64,000 nt of DNA from Brachionus plicatilis (taxonomy: Eukaryota > Rotifera > Eurotatoria > Ploima > Brachionidae): NCBI GenBank assembly GCA_010279815.1, contig QEOQ01000226.1, forward strand, positions 1,723,810 through 1,787,809. The letters run 5' to 3'. Each line of letters starts with the position of its first letter. The first letter of the stretch is position 1. Shown piece after piece: positions 34,983 to 45,816 of this stretch. A program made the position numbers and the translations under genes. The notes below the pieces were generated by a model. The model was not told where the DNA came from. It saw nothing but the letters and a program-made list of their open reading frames with translations, and searched no databases.

Positions 34983-36112
34983 GTTGACAGCGACTCCATA
35001 GTCGAGCAGCTGTCGTCCCTGGAAAACAAGCTTTCTTCCTTGTTTACCAAACAAGACCAGAATAACGAGCAGAAATTCGAGCTAATCGACTGCACCGACC
35101 TCAAGAACAAACTTAACGCCATCACTACCTCCCTGGTCACCAACAACTTCTCCATCATCAAAAAACACCTGGAGTCCAAGTCGAGCCCGGGCCTCATCCC
35201 CATCAAGCAGACTTGTGTCCGCCTGCTCATCCTGTGTGTCCACCACTCTTCCGATCTTGCCAAGTAAATCAGCTCCGAGTTCAATTCCTTCAACGAGACC
35301 AAAAATTGGCTCGAAAATTTTCTTCTCATCAAAAATTCTAAACTGCGCGACATGAGCCTCCAATTCGTCCTCACCTATCTTAAGTACATGTAGCCACCTT
35401 TCAACTGCCACGACAATTTAATTTTGATAAAAAAATCCTCCTCAAATCCGACTCCAAATCGCCACTCACCCTCATCAACTGCTTCTTTGCTCACACTGGC
35501 TCCGACCTCGTCTCCAGTCTGGACTCTTTGTTCACCCAACTGCTGTACGGCGTGGTCCGCAACCAGCACTTTTCAAAAACAGATAAAATCCGCCTTTTTT
35601 CCGACCACATTTTGAGCAAAATATCATAGCTGTTGGAGTACGAAGGCGACGACCAGCACCACCAAGTCTCACAAAAGGTCATTCACTTTTTCAGGGTTTG
35701 TTCACGTCCACCAAATTCGGAATTTCTTTCCATGACAAAAGCCTGGGACTAAAGTCTTACAAAAATATGAACCATCTCATTTTCAAACAGCTGATTGCGC
35801 TGGACTTCAACAAAGTGTACCAAATTGCCAATGGGCCAGACCTGTTTACTGCCACTCTCAGACAATGTCCCGATTTGACCCAAAAATTCATCAAAGTTAA
35901 ACTAAAACAACTGGCCTCGGACATCCTGCTCTTTCTGAACTTTTTGACACTTTTTTCCACCAACAGTCCAAGCACGTCAGGTCCCTGCAGCGCTTTTTGC
36001 AAGGCATTGAACACGAACACTTTCTGCTCGAGCTAATAATGGCCACGTCGATGCCCCTAGGGCTCAATTTTCACAAAGAGCTGAGCGAGCCCAAGCTCGA
36101 ACCGGCTGTCTA
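34983..36112 (+). pseudogene. URB1: URB1 (nucleolar pre-ribosomal-associated protein) pseudogene
   Basis: Intronless-looking sequence, clearly richer in G+C than its surroundings, that can be read as one protein only by changing frame at least three times (about 35410, 35695 and 35950) and passing stops at about 35265, 35388 and 35628. The pieces follow the N-terminal part of URB1/Npa1, a 60S-assembly factor: KHLESKSSPGLIPIKQTCVRL, NQHFSKTDKIRLFSDHILS, STKFGISFHDKSLGLKSY (URB1 has KHGISFYDASLG), LRQCPDLTQKFIKVKLKQL (URB1 LKVCPDLLNKYFKEV) and ELIMATSMPLGLNFHKELSE (URB1 VMVTTVPLVCNK). It begins immediately at the TA duplication of the pogo element, and I see no URB1-like sequence on that element's left side. 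Confidence 0.75.
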
Positions 36113-36119
36113 AATTGTG

Positions 36120-38087
36120 TCACAGAATGGAAGGCTTTGGTTTAGAGCGAAAAAGAGTGGAGCGACAGCATGGGGATGACAATGGAAAAGAGCGCTAGGA
36201 CTTATAAATATGTTATGAATATAAAAAAAATTATAAATTTTAAAACATTAAATTGTCTGTCTTTAAGAGTTTTTATTAAATTTATTAAATAAATTAAAAC
36301 TACTAAGGTTAAAAAAAGAGCTTTTTTAAAATTTTATTTATGAAAAAAAACTTGAAATGGGAACCATTCAGGAAATCGTTCAAAAAAAAAAATCAATATT
36401 TTAAGCTTTATATTAACTTATTAGATTACAATATTTATTTATTTATTTAAAAAATCATTTAAAAAATTTTGTTCTAAATAAATCTATGTAGTACTAGTCC
36501 TTACTGCTATAGCTGTACGTTACTACGCTACAGCTTGTGGATGAGATCCACGCAGTTATACTACTACTACTACTACTACTACATAACATGTCAATTATTT
36601 CTTTGGAAAAAAATTTACTTTTTCTATTATTAAATAAAACATATTAAATTTCATATTTTGATATTTTGATCTTGATATAAAACTTCAATTTGTCGTAAAT
36701 TTTATGAAAATAACTTAGAATTACAAAAATTTGAGAAATATCGCCAGTTTTTGATAATCCCATTTTTTCCTCAAAATCAACACTAAACAATTTTTCATAA
36801 AATGCCATTTTGATTTAAAAATAAAATTACAATTTTTATTTGTCAAAATTAATTAATTTTTAAAAATAGCACTTTTTTAAAATTTATCACAATTGTATGA
36901 AAATCAAAATTTTTGCTAATTCTGGTGGTGATTAAATTATATAAAAAATTAATTTAGTAAAAAATTTATAGAAAATTAATTTAGTAAAAAAAAAAAAAAT
37001 ATGAATTGAATAGAAATGAATTTTTATTAATTTTTTTCTGAGAGAAATTTGTAGAAAAAAAACATTAACAAAAAAATTTAAATATTTTGGTTTTTATAAA
37101 AAGGAATTATTCATAAAAAATTAAAAAAAGTTTTAGTCAGCAGTTATAGAAGAGTTTTTACGTTTTGGATTTTGGAATTTATCATTTCAAAGCAGGTTTA
37201 ATTTTGTGATGGTTTAGGATTTTGGCAGTAAATCTTTAACATAATCGAAGGGTGTTTTGAATTTTGTGAGTGTTCAGTTGGCTTGATTGTTTTTAAATTC
37301 ACTCAATTCTTTTGCAATAATCACATGTTCAGATCTTGTTTTAAGGTATCTTATAAAGAGTCTTGCGGATGTCTTCTGTTCTCTTCTGTTTTGAGCGAAA
37401 ATTTTTTAATAATTTTCAAAATCTTGTTTTGAATTTTCTGAAGTTTGCTTTTGATTTCCTCTGTACCAGAATTGCTTATTTATTTATTTATTGATGAATT
37501 AACCTCCTATAAGGAGAAGTAAAAAAATATATAAAAATAATAATAATTAAAAGAAAAAATAAATAAAGAAGAAAAAGACCGATTTTGAAAGTTAGAAAGC
37601 AAGAGAACTTGGACCAAAATTTATGAATTTATTTTATTTCAAATTAGCTCATTTAAGATAATTCTGTTATGTTTAAATTTTAAATTGCTAAGACATAACC
37701 AAATTGAATTAGATATACCTTCATTACAAATTAGATTATTCTTAATTTTTTCTTTAGGTTGACCTATATTTACTTTGATTTTTGAGGGTTCAATTTTAAA
37801 TTACTTAGAAATAAGTAACAAGTCGGAAGGAAAAGATTTATTAGAAGGAGGTTCATTTAGCATAGATTTTATAATTTTTGATGAGGGATTATTGTAATTA
37901 ATTGCATCAATAAAAGTTAGTTTCGTATAGGCTTAGAATTTTTCTATCACAAAAAATCATCATTTTTCTAAAATTTCTCTTTTTATTCTAAAAAAAATCT
38001 CGTGAAATAAAAATACTTAATTAAATTCAAAATATTTTTTTATAAAAATACTCTTTAATAAAGGAAAATATTTCGTAAATAGTAAAT
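36120..38087. other. intergenic stretch with repeat fragments
   Basis: Contains a LINE-like 3' end with a CTA trinucleotide tail at about 36490-36583, a fragment of the GGCAA-ended MITE (about 36587-36695) and a short TTTATTTATTTA repeat with a CTCCTATAAGGAG hairpin at 37478-37520. No coding region seen. Confidence 0.5.
36490..36583 (+). repeat. LINE 3' end with trinucleotide tail
   Basis: GC-richer block ending in about eight CTA units. The LINE fragment ending at 47829 has the same kind of tail, so this may be the extreme 3' end of a second, severely truncated insertion. Confidence 0.5.
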
Positions 38088-38601
38088 GGCAACTTGAAGT
38101 TCATGATCATAATCAAATGAACAAAATTTAATTGATTCAAATCTTAATAAAAATGATGAAATTAGATTTTTTTAAATTTTTTTTAAATTAAACATAAGAT
38201 GTTTATTATTTTAATTTACAAAAAACAAATCTATTTTTTCTAATTGACCTTTAATTGATTCTTCTAAAATCTTTATTTGAAAATTTTAAAGACAAATTTA
38301 AAATCGACATTAAGGTATCCAAATTATGACTTTAAGTGATATTTTAATATTAATTAATATATATTACGGCGAAACAAAGTTAAATTTTGTATTGCAAAAT
38401 TTCAAAATATTGATTAAGAATTTTTTTGACTTCAGATAAAAATTCATATAATTTTCTATCTAATTATAGATTAAACAAATAATGTTTAATAAAGTATAGT
38501 CATTTATTATTAAAAAATTTCTACAAATTAACATTTTATTTGAATAAAAAACTAAAAATTTTGATTTGAAATTTACAATTGATCATGAACTTCAATTTGC
38601 C
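38088..38601. mobile_element. GGCAA-ended MITE, copy 2 (514 bp), perfect 9-bp duplication
   Basis: Ends GGCAACTTGAAGTTCATGAT and, inverted, ATCATGAACTTCAATTTGCC. Perfect flanking ATAGTAAAT at 38079-38087 and 38602-38610. No coding capacity. The length of duplication and GG terminus are compatible with the MULE superfamily. Confidence 0.85.
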
Positions 38602-39106
38602 ATAGTAAATAATATTTAATGGCACATTTACTTTAATATCAAACAGTTGTATAATTTTATCTCTATTCTCTTTTCTCAGATTTTTATTTATTTTCTTTTT
38701 TATCAAATTTAAAGGCTATCATTTAATTGACTAACAAAAAAAGCTTTTTTTGTCAGTAAAATAGGGATAATTTTGTCAGTATAAATTTATTAAATAGTCA
38801 GTTGAATAAATGTATTTGTCAGTCCAAAGTGTATTTAATAGTACACTTAAAATAGTTTTTTTGTCACCCCCGAAAAATTAACCCCAAATTTAAATCTTGT
38901 CAATGTGACTTTGAAAAAATAAATCATCATTATCTTTATTCAGATTGAGTTTGTATTTTCATTGAAAGTTATTTCAGAGACCAGCTCTGGTAAAAGTAAT
39001 ATGACAAAGTTTACTCTTATTTATTATGAAATCCCATTTGTTGCAAAATTTGTTAATATTTTATTTATTTATTTAAAAAATAATTTAGGCGAAGCCTTGG
39101 CTGGTT

Positions 39107-39137
39107 GGAATGGAGACTTAGTCCTTCCTTTCAGCCA
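39107..39137 (-). repeat. short interspersed repeat, family B copy 2
   Basis: Reverse-strand copy of the GGCTGAAAGGAAGGACTAAG core, next to TTATTTATTTATTTA. Confidence 0.6.
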
Positions 39138-39474
39138 CATGATTGATTTTTGATACCACATAATCCAAAAAAATAAAATAATAAAATTTTTTTGAAAAAA
39201 GTTAAATTAGTTTGTTTAGTCTTTAAATTTTCCTATTAATGTTAAAAAAAAACAAATTTGCATAAAAGGAGTTAAAAACTCATTATGTAAAATTTAAGTA
39301 AAAAAAAAACGTTTTAATCCAAATTGAAAGATGTAAAATTAGAATAATGAATTAATGTAATTGGTGCTATTTTTAGGAAAAAATCGAATGGGGTGTTTTT
39401 TTGAAATTTTTTAATATTGTGAATGGCAAAGTTGTTTAAAAGTCACAAGTCCCAAGTCAAGTCCAAGTCCGGAC

Positions 39475-39817
39475 GGCAATTTCAAGTTTGTGATCAATTT
39501 TTGATGCTCAAAATGATCAAATCAAACAAAAAACTAATAAATAAATTGTTATTTCTTAATAGAAATAATGCAGAAATACATTTTTGGATTTAACCTACTA
39601 AAATATCAAAATGCACAATGCAGAGTGCACACTATCCAACTGATGCTATTTTAAGTGGATAATTTTTTGCAGACTTTACTTTTAGATTTAACAAAGTATG
39701 TTAAAACCAAAAATTTACCTCTGCACTAATTCTATTAAAAAATTAAAATTTATTTATATTTTTAATTTTATTTGATCATTTTGAGCATCAAAAATTGATC
39801 ATGAACTTCAACTTGCC
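39475..39817. mobile_element. GGCAA-ended MITE, copy 3 (343 bp), inserted in a hAT-like MITE
   Basis: Ends GGCAATTTCAAGTTTGTGAT and the complementary ATCATGAACTTCAACTTGCC. GTCCGGAC is present on both sides (39467-39474 and 39818-39825) and belongs to the host repeat, where uninterrupted copies have it once. Confidence 0.85.
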
Positions 39818-39902
39818 GTCCGGACTTGAATCTTTTTTTTTTAAAGTCCGGACTTTTTTTTTAATTTTTCATTCAAAAGTCCAAGTCAAGGCTTTAAAAT
39901 TT

Positions 39903-40385
39903 AGCATTTTGAAGTTTCGTTCAAAAAGATCAGTTCAAAATCTTAAATTCGTATATATTTTGAATGGAATAAAGTGATAAAATAAAAATTTTGCACATGA
40001 TGTAACAAAAAATGTTACATGTCTTGCTCAAAAAAAAAAATTTTAATTAACCAATTATTGATTTTCCAAAAAAACTGAATGAATGTTAAGTTGGTTTTGA
40101 AATAAAAATTTCGAAATTTAAAATTAAACACTTACAAAATTTTAAAATATTGCAAATAAAACTTCTTTTTTTACAACGACAAATAAATTGTCTTAAATTC
40201 GATTGATTTTAAAAGTCGATGATTAATTAAAAGAAAACTTTCAGAATTTATTTTCAAGGCTACTTGGTGTAACAACTTTTGTTACACATTGTTACATATT
40301 TTACAGGAGCAAATTTTTTTCATTCATTGAAAAATTTTAATTAAGAACTTTTTTCTTGAACTTTTTGAACAAAACTTCACAATGC
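39903..40385. mobile_element. AGCATT-ended MITE (483 bp), inserted in a hAT-like MITE
   Basis: Inverted ends GCATTTTGAAGTTTCGTTCA and GCATTGTGAAGTTTTGTTCA. TTTAAAATTT flanks both sides (39893-39902 and 40386-40395). Inside, a second inverted motif pair around TGTAACA/TGTTACA (about 40000-40020 and 40268-40305) forms subterminal repeats. Confidence 0.75.
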
Positions 40386-40599
40386 TTTAAAATTTTGAAT
40401 ACTGATATATGGCAAATCTTTTGCATTAGACAACCCAAGAGTATATAAATTTTTGGATGTGAAGCCTGATCTAGCAAATTTAAAAAAAAATTCTAGACTT
40501 GAACTTTTTTTAATGGCTTGGACTTTTTTTGGGACTTTTAAACAACTCTGGTTAATTGTATCTTGAAGAATTATTTCTATTTTTTTTTATACTCGAGTT

Positions 40600-41042
40600 C
40601 AGATTTGTTTAAAAGTCCCAATAAAAAGTCCAAGTCGAGAATTTGCCGTTGATAGTTGTTGGCCGTTGGTAGTTATTTATTTTTTTTAATTAAAATAACT
40701 GTCTTTTTTTTAAATTAATAAACATATTAAATTATCTTAAATTTTCATTTTTTTATATCTTATCACCTCTTTTTTTTCAGCTTGGCAGTCCAAAATTTTG
40801 ACCGCCAAACTGACCGGCTTGACTTGGATTTTTAAAAAAAAAAAAAATTTTAAGTCATTGACTTGACTTAACTTAAGACTTGTGACTTAAAAACAACTCT
40901 GGAATTTTGTTGCAATTTTAGCATAAATTCCTTCTTTAGTATTCAAAATTTTAAAGCCTTGACTTGGACTTATGAATAAAAATTTTTAAAAAAATTCTGG
41001 ACTTGGACTTGACTTGAGACTTGTGAATTTTAAGCAACTCTG
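40600..41042. mobile_element. hAT-like MITE, composite copy with perfect 8-bp duplication
   Basis: Ends CAGATTTGTTTAAAAGTCCC and CAACTCTG, flanked by perfect CTCGAGTT (40592-40599 and 41043-41050). The interior is a mosaic: a second CAACTCTG end at 40901 shows that one family member lies inside another. It is in reverse orientation to 49348-49646. Confidence 0.78.
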
Positions 41043-41050
41043 CTCGAGTT

Positions 41051-42070
41051 AAGTGCTATTTTAATATAATCTGGGAGACATTTTGCGATATCGCTAAAAT
41101 AGAAAAGGTTAATTGAAGTGGATAATAATTTTAAAAATTTTCTCTAATCTCTAAGGCCCAAATATTTGACTTGAATAGATACGAGTTGATCGAGCAAGAA
41201 AGAAAAAACGAAGGAATTTAGAGCTCATATTTGCTAATCTCAGAATAATTACCGAATTTGACTACCAGCTATTTGAACAAAATAATAAAAAGCTGGAATT
41301 CTTTAATTTTCAAATCCCTTCTAAAATATTCTCACGACTCTGAAATCACTATAAAAATATCGTAACGATTAAAAATCGATCAATTAAAAATCACTATTTG
41401 CTTAGCATTTATTGGCCGTATAAAACCTAGCTAATTAACCTTGGTTATCAACAACAACAAAAATACTACTCCATGTGAAACAGATCGAGTTTGTTTGTTC
41501 AAACTGCAACGATTATAAAAACACAGTTTAATTAACTCTTTCGAGATTAGATAGATTTAGAAAAAAATAAATAAAAATTGAGAAAATTTTTTTTTAAATT
41601 TATTTTATTTTATTTGTCTAAAAAAAAAATACCCTTGAGGAAATTCAATCTCCGATAAGGTATCAATTTTTGCCGCCTCCCCCCCACTTATCTTTGTGAA
41701 ACCATAATTTTTAATTGATTGAACATTTGTCGGATTTTCACAAGCACCGCTCTTGCTTAGATAAGATAATTTTCTTTTCCCAAATCGGTTTCAATTCAAA
41801 AAACATTAACACTTATTTAACAAAAATTTGTCATTGTATTTAAACAGGAAGGTAGAAATCATTTCCCATTTATTTCTTTCTTTCTCTCTCTCTCTTTAAG
41901 TGACGTAGCGAGAATCAGCACTGTTAAAATTTCTTATACAAACAACTGAAGATTAACACCACGAGAAAATTAGTTCTATATTTTTCTCCAGTAACACATT
42001 TGCTGGGCGGGACTTGACACAAATAAATATAAACTAATTTATTTGGCCTTTTTAGCATTCACATTTGAAC
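41051..42070. other. upstream region of the ankyrin gene
   Basis: About 1 kb, presumably the promoter of the single-exon gene at 42071. It has a short CT microsatellite at about 41878-41898 and a TTTTTAG acceptor-like site at about 42050-42056 that could end a 5' UTR intron. No defined binding site can be supported. Confidence 0.45.
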
Positions 42071-42661
42071 ATGATTGATTTCACAAGAGTGGCCAAGCTG
42101 AGAGACGATTTGAATGTGGCTGTGGAGTCCAGCGATGCGAAGCGATTGCGCCAAATTTTGACCAGTGCCTATGTGAACTTGAACTTTGTGGACAAAGAAG
42201 GACAAACGCCGCTGCACCGCTCGTGCTCCCGCGGCAATCTGGAAATATGCAAAATTTTAGTGGAGTATGGCGCCAGTCAAGGCATTCGAAACTCGATCGG
42301 ATGGTATCCAATTCACTTGGCCAGTTACCATGGTTACACTGACATTGTCAAATTTTTGCTAGATGAGACCAATTTTAAAAAAGAGTCACTAATTAATGTC
42401 TACGAGAGTTGTGAGGAAAAAAGTCGCTCGTGTTGTAAAAATTTGTTTCCCGTTTACCGTCAACGAGCAGAGTCCAACGAGGAGAGCAGCGATGAGGAGG
42501 ACTCGGACGATGACAGCGAGCAGGACTACGAGGATTTGGTCTATGGTCTCGAGATCCAATCTAATGCGGATGATTTAATCAAAAATTTAAATGAGAATGA
42601 CTATGCTGATTTGATTAGCATTCAAAATTTAGAGCTTAATTCAGATGATTTTTTGTTTTAG
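42071..42661 (+). CDS. small ankyrin-repeat protein with acidic C-terminus
   Basis: Single-exon frame of 196 aa from ATG 42071 (a TTG two codons upstream is not used as start). An N-terminal helical segment (LRDDLNVAVESSDAKRLRQI) is followed by two ankyrin repeats: EGQTPLHRSCSRGNLEICKI (about 43-62) and GWYPIHLASYHGYTDIVKFL (about 77-96). Then comes a Cys-containing linker and a strongly acidic stretch (EESSDEEDSDDDSEQDYED, about 136-155). The spacing of the repeats resembles NRARP and small ANKRD proteins; vertebrate NRARP is also a one-exon gene with a similar repeat pair, but it lacks the acidic tail. Orthology is not established. An AATAAATAAA signal lies about 110 nt after the stop. G+C is clearly above the flanks, supporting a real gene. 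Confidence 0.85.
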   Translation: MIDFTRVAKLRDDLNVAVESSDAKRLRQILTSAYVNLNFVDKEGQTPLHRSCSRGNLEICKILVEYGASQGIRNSIGWYPIHLASYHGYTDIVKFLLDETNFKKESLINVYESCEEKSRSCCKNLFPVYRQRAESNEESSDEEDSDDDSEQDYEDLVYGLEIQSNADDLIKNLNENDYADLISIQNLELNSDDFLF

Positions 42662-43321
42662 TAAAATTTATGATGCGTGTTTTTTTTTGTTGGTTCGATT
42701 TTTAGTTTTGTTTATTATTTGTGTTTACTTTGTAATATAAATATAATTTTTGATTCCGGTACTATTTTTTAAATAAATAAAAGAATATGTTTGCAAAAAA
42801 ATTTTTTTTATTTGACTACTAATTTATTAATGTCACACTCGATTACTGTTAGCAACAAAAAGTTTAAAAAATTTTTTTTTATAATAAATTTAATCAGTTG
42901 TCATTTAATACAAAAATACAAATTTTTTAATTTTTTATGTAAATTTTATCTTTTAATAATTCATATTGCATACAACTTTTTGCGTTCAGTTATTAAGTTA
43001 TTTTTATCACTTTTTTTTTCACATAGATTGACAATAAGCTTGAAAGAATGTAAAAAAAAAATTAAGTTTTTATCTTTTTATTTATTAAAAAAATAATGTA
43101 TTGTTAAATCTTTTGACTAAATGTTACTTTTGCTTGTAACTGGGAGAATTCAATTATTTTAATCCTTTTGCTCTTTCAAATTAAAAGAATCGGCCGCGTC
43201 TTTGTGAAATAAATTCTGATCTAGTCTGACAAAGGGAATCTTTGGAATAATGGTTAAGAGAGATGGTTTCACAGAAAAAAAGTGAAAATAATTTTTTTAA
43301 ATGATACAATTAAATCGTGGA

Positions 43322-43385
43322 TTTATTATTATTTATTTATTTGTGTATATGTATCGAGCATTAGCTCCTTTAGAATAAAATAAAA
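43322..43385 (+). repeat. short interspersed repeat, family A
   Basis: TTATTTATTTATTTG followed by CGAGCATTAGCTCCTTTAG and an A-rich run. Similar copies: 33101-33150, 37478-37520, 44562-44620, 47980-48035, and reversed 46815-46870. Confidence 0.5.
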
Positions 43386-44561
43386 ATTAAAGGTTTGTTA
43401 AAATAAGTTTTAAATATAAAAAAAAATAAAATAAAATTGTGATAGAAAATTAAAAAATTAATAAAGGTACAAAAAAGGAAATTAAAATATAGCATGGATT
43501 TAATTTTTCTATGATAATGAAAATAGTGAGATTTATAGCCAGATAATGTAAAGAATCTACCGGGTATATAATTCCATCAGAAATAAGATAAACTAACAAA
43601 AAGTCTAAGTATTCTAGCTGACATAAAAAATTTAGTTAAGATTATGTAATTATTTTTAAATAGTCATTATTTTTCTCTTTTTTTGTCTATGATAAAAACT
43701 GGTTGAATGTTTTTTGTTACTTTTTAATTTTTCTGAACTATTCAATAACCAAAAGCATGAAAACTTTCATTTTTTTAAATTCAATCTAAAAATTTTCATA
43801 TCTTTTTTAATAATTTTAAAATTAAAAAAGCATAAAAAGTAAAAATAAAAAGTTAAAAAAAAGCATAAAAAGGCCTCAAATGAACAATTATTTATAAAAA
43901 AATCTTTGATAAAAACGGGACACTGATTGATAAATGGGTCTGTATGGACGAAGTTTACTTCTGCATGTTTTTGTATTACTTTTTGGTATTATGACTAATA
44001 GAATCTTCTTTTATTAAATGTTTTTATTATTGTTATATTTACTCAAAATACAAGAATAATGTGATGAAATTTGCAATTAAACATAAGGGATTTAAATTCA
44101 AAATAAAAGTATTGTCCTTTTTTTATTCAAAAAAAAGATGGAATCAAATTTTTGATAAAAACAAAAAAAATTTGACATGACAGGTTGTGTTGACACTTGT
44201 TTTCGAAAAATAAAATTTTTAATTCCTTTTAAAATGGATCAATTTAATAGTCAAATTAAATGTTATTGATGCTTTATTATTCGTCTTTTAGGGTCTTTAA
44301 AAAAATCATTTTTTTTGATACAAAAAAAAAGGTGCGATTCTAAATTGGAAAATCCAAAATTTAAAACTTTAATTAAAAAAGGAATATTTTAATTTAAACT
44401 GAATTTTTCAAAGCATTAAAATAAAAAATACAGTTTTTTAGATTTTATTTAGATTAGTTTTAATAATTTTTAATTTTTTAGATTTTTGATTATTTTTTTA
44501 TTTTTAAAATTAAAGCAAAATTTTTTCAAATAAATAAAAAAAGGCGGCTTTTTATCAATTA

Positions 44562-44620
44562 TTATTTTATTTGTTTGTTTTCTTACCGAGCTAAAGCTCT
44601 TTCAGATAAAAAAAAATTAA
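44562..44620 (+). repeat. short interspersed repeat, family A
   Basis: TTTGTTTGTTTTCTTACCG followed by AGCTAAAGCTCTTTCAG and A-rich DNA, as in 43322-43385. Confidence 0.5.
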
Positions 44621-45816
44621 AATAAAATAAAAAAAATTAAAATTAGATATATTGAGTTAGAAAGTTACAAATTACATATTTTTAATTTTTTATCAATACT
44701 TTTTAAAATTCAAAAAAGTTTAAGTTTTCCAGGAAGAATTAATTATTTAATTTAATCATGAATGATCTTGAATTAGAAAAAAGGCAGATTTTTCAGTGTA
44801 ATCAAAAAGAAAATTAGTGACTCAATTTAAAATCCATATGGCATTGAATGCACCTGTTGAATTTTAATTTGATCACGTGAAACATTATCTTGAATTGTTG
44901 ATGCACAAAATTTTTTTGATCTGGCGTCTCTCATGTTTGAAATTAGATACTTAAAATCTCAAGAATGCTCGCTTTGAATCATACTCGGCGCCGACTGGTC
45001 TCCAGTTAATTAAATTTCAATTTACTTTTTAGATTAAAGATTAGATTGCGCAATTTTTCCAAATGCAAATGAGATTAACCTTTTTAAGAGCATCGGCACT
45101 TCTAACAATAAACCAGAGAAATAAAAATATTTACTAATTTTTACAACCTCTTAATTCTTTATTTGAATAATCGTGTTTAACTCAAACATGTTCTTTTATC
45201 TTTTCATAATCCATGCCTTTATCTCTAACACCATTGATAGATAAAACAGTTTCGCTTCATTTGCGTTTGCATTGCCTCGAGACAAATATTTTGTTTATTC
45301 AAATGTTTTGTTCTAAGCGTATCTAAAGTGTTAATCTCTGTCATTTACCTGTAGGGAGTATTCCCATTAAAGGAAGAATTTTTTCAAAAAAACTGTATCT
45401 GATTAATGGACAATAATTGAGCAATTAGATCCAAAGCTCTAAATCTTAAATGCAACCAACTGTGTGTCTCTTTAGTTGTAGACATCAAGATCTCATCTGA
45501 TCAGACATAATAAAAAAGTTATTTTTTTGCTGTTAATTAGATCTCTTACTAGGATAATTAGTCTGGACAGATGCTGATGGACTTGAGCAGTTAAGAAATG
45601 GCTTATAATTTTTAAATCAACAAAAAACATCATTTCTCTAAAATTTCTCTTTGCATTCTAAAAAAAAACTATGTTTTATTATTTCTAAACGCTGGAACAC
45701 GAATGATAAAAACATCACTACAAAAAATTCAAAACAAAATTCTAAAAGTTATTATACGTTTTCCGATTAAGACCTCGATAAAATGGTCTTTTGTATAAAA
45801 GTATGGTCATAAAATA

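Larger units (their letters stand above)
39427..40550. mobile_element. hAT-like MITE (CAGAGTTG ends) carrying two nested MITEs
   Basis: Ends CAAAGTTGTTTAAAAGTC and AAACAACTCTG match the complete copy at 49348-49646, and the interior follows that copy except for two insertions at 39475-39817 and 39903-40385. The flanks GTGAATGG and GTTAATTG agree at 6 of 8 positions, a decayed 8-bp duplication. Confidence 0.78.
42662..45807. other. 3.1-kb gene-free stretch
   Basis: AT-rich. Two copies of the short TTTATTTATTTA..GAGCxTTAGCTC..TTTCAG-type repeat (43322-43385 and 44562-44620) are the only recognisable structures. The open frame at 42791-43096 is low-complexity and rejected. Confidence 0.5.

Noticed and set aside
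34895..35682. Minus-strand frames of 63-159 codons in the URB1 region
   Set aside because: Antisense shadows of a GC-rich former coding sequence; they lack recognisable domains and the sense pieces match URB1 in order.
42791..43096. 101-codon frame after the ankyrin gene
   Set aside because: Phe/Lys/Ile-rich low-complexity translation of AT-rich DNA, no domain.
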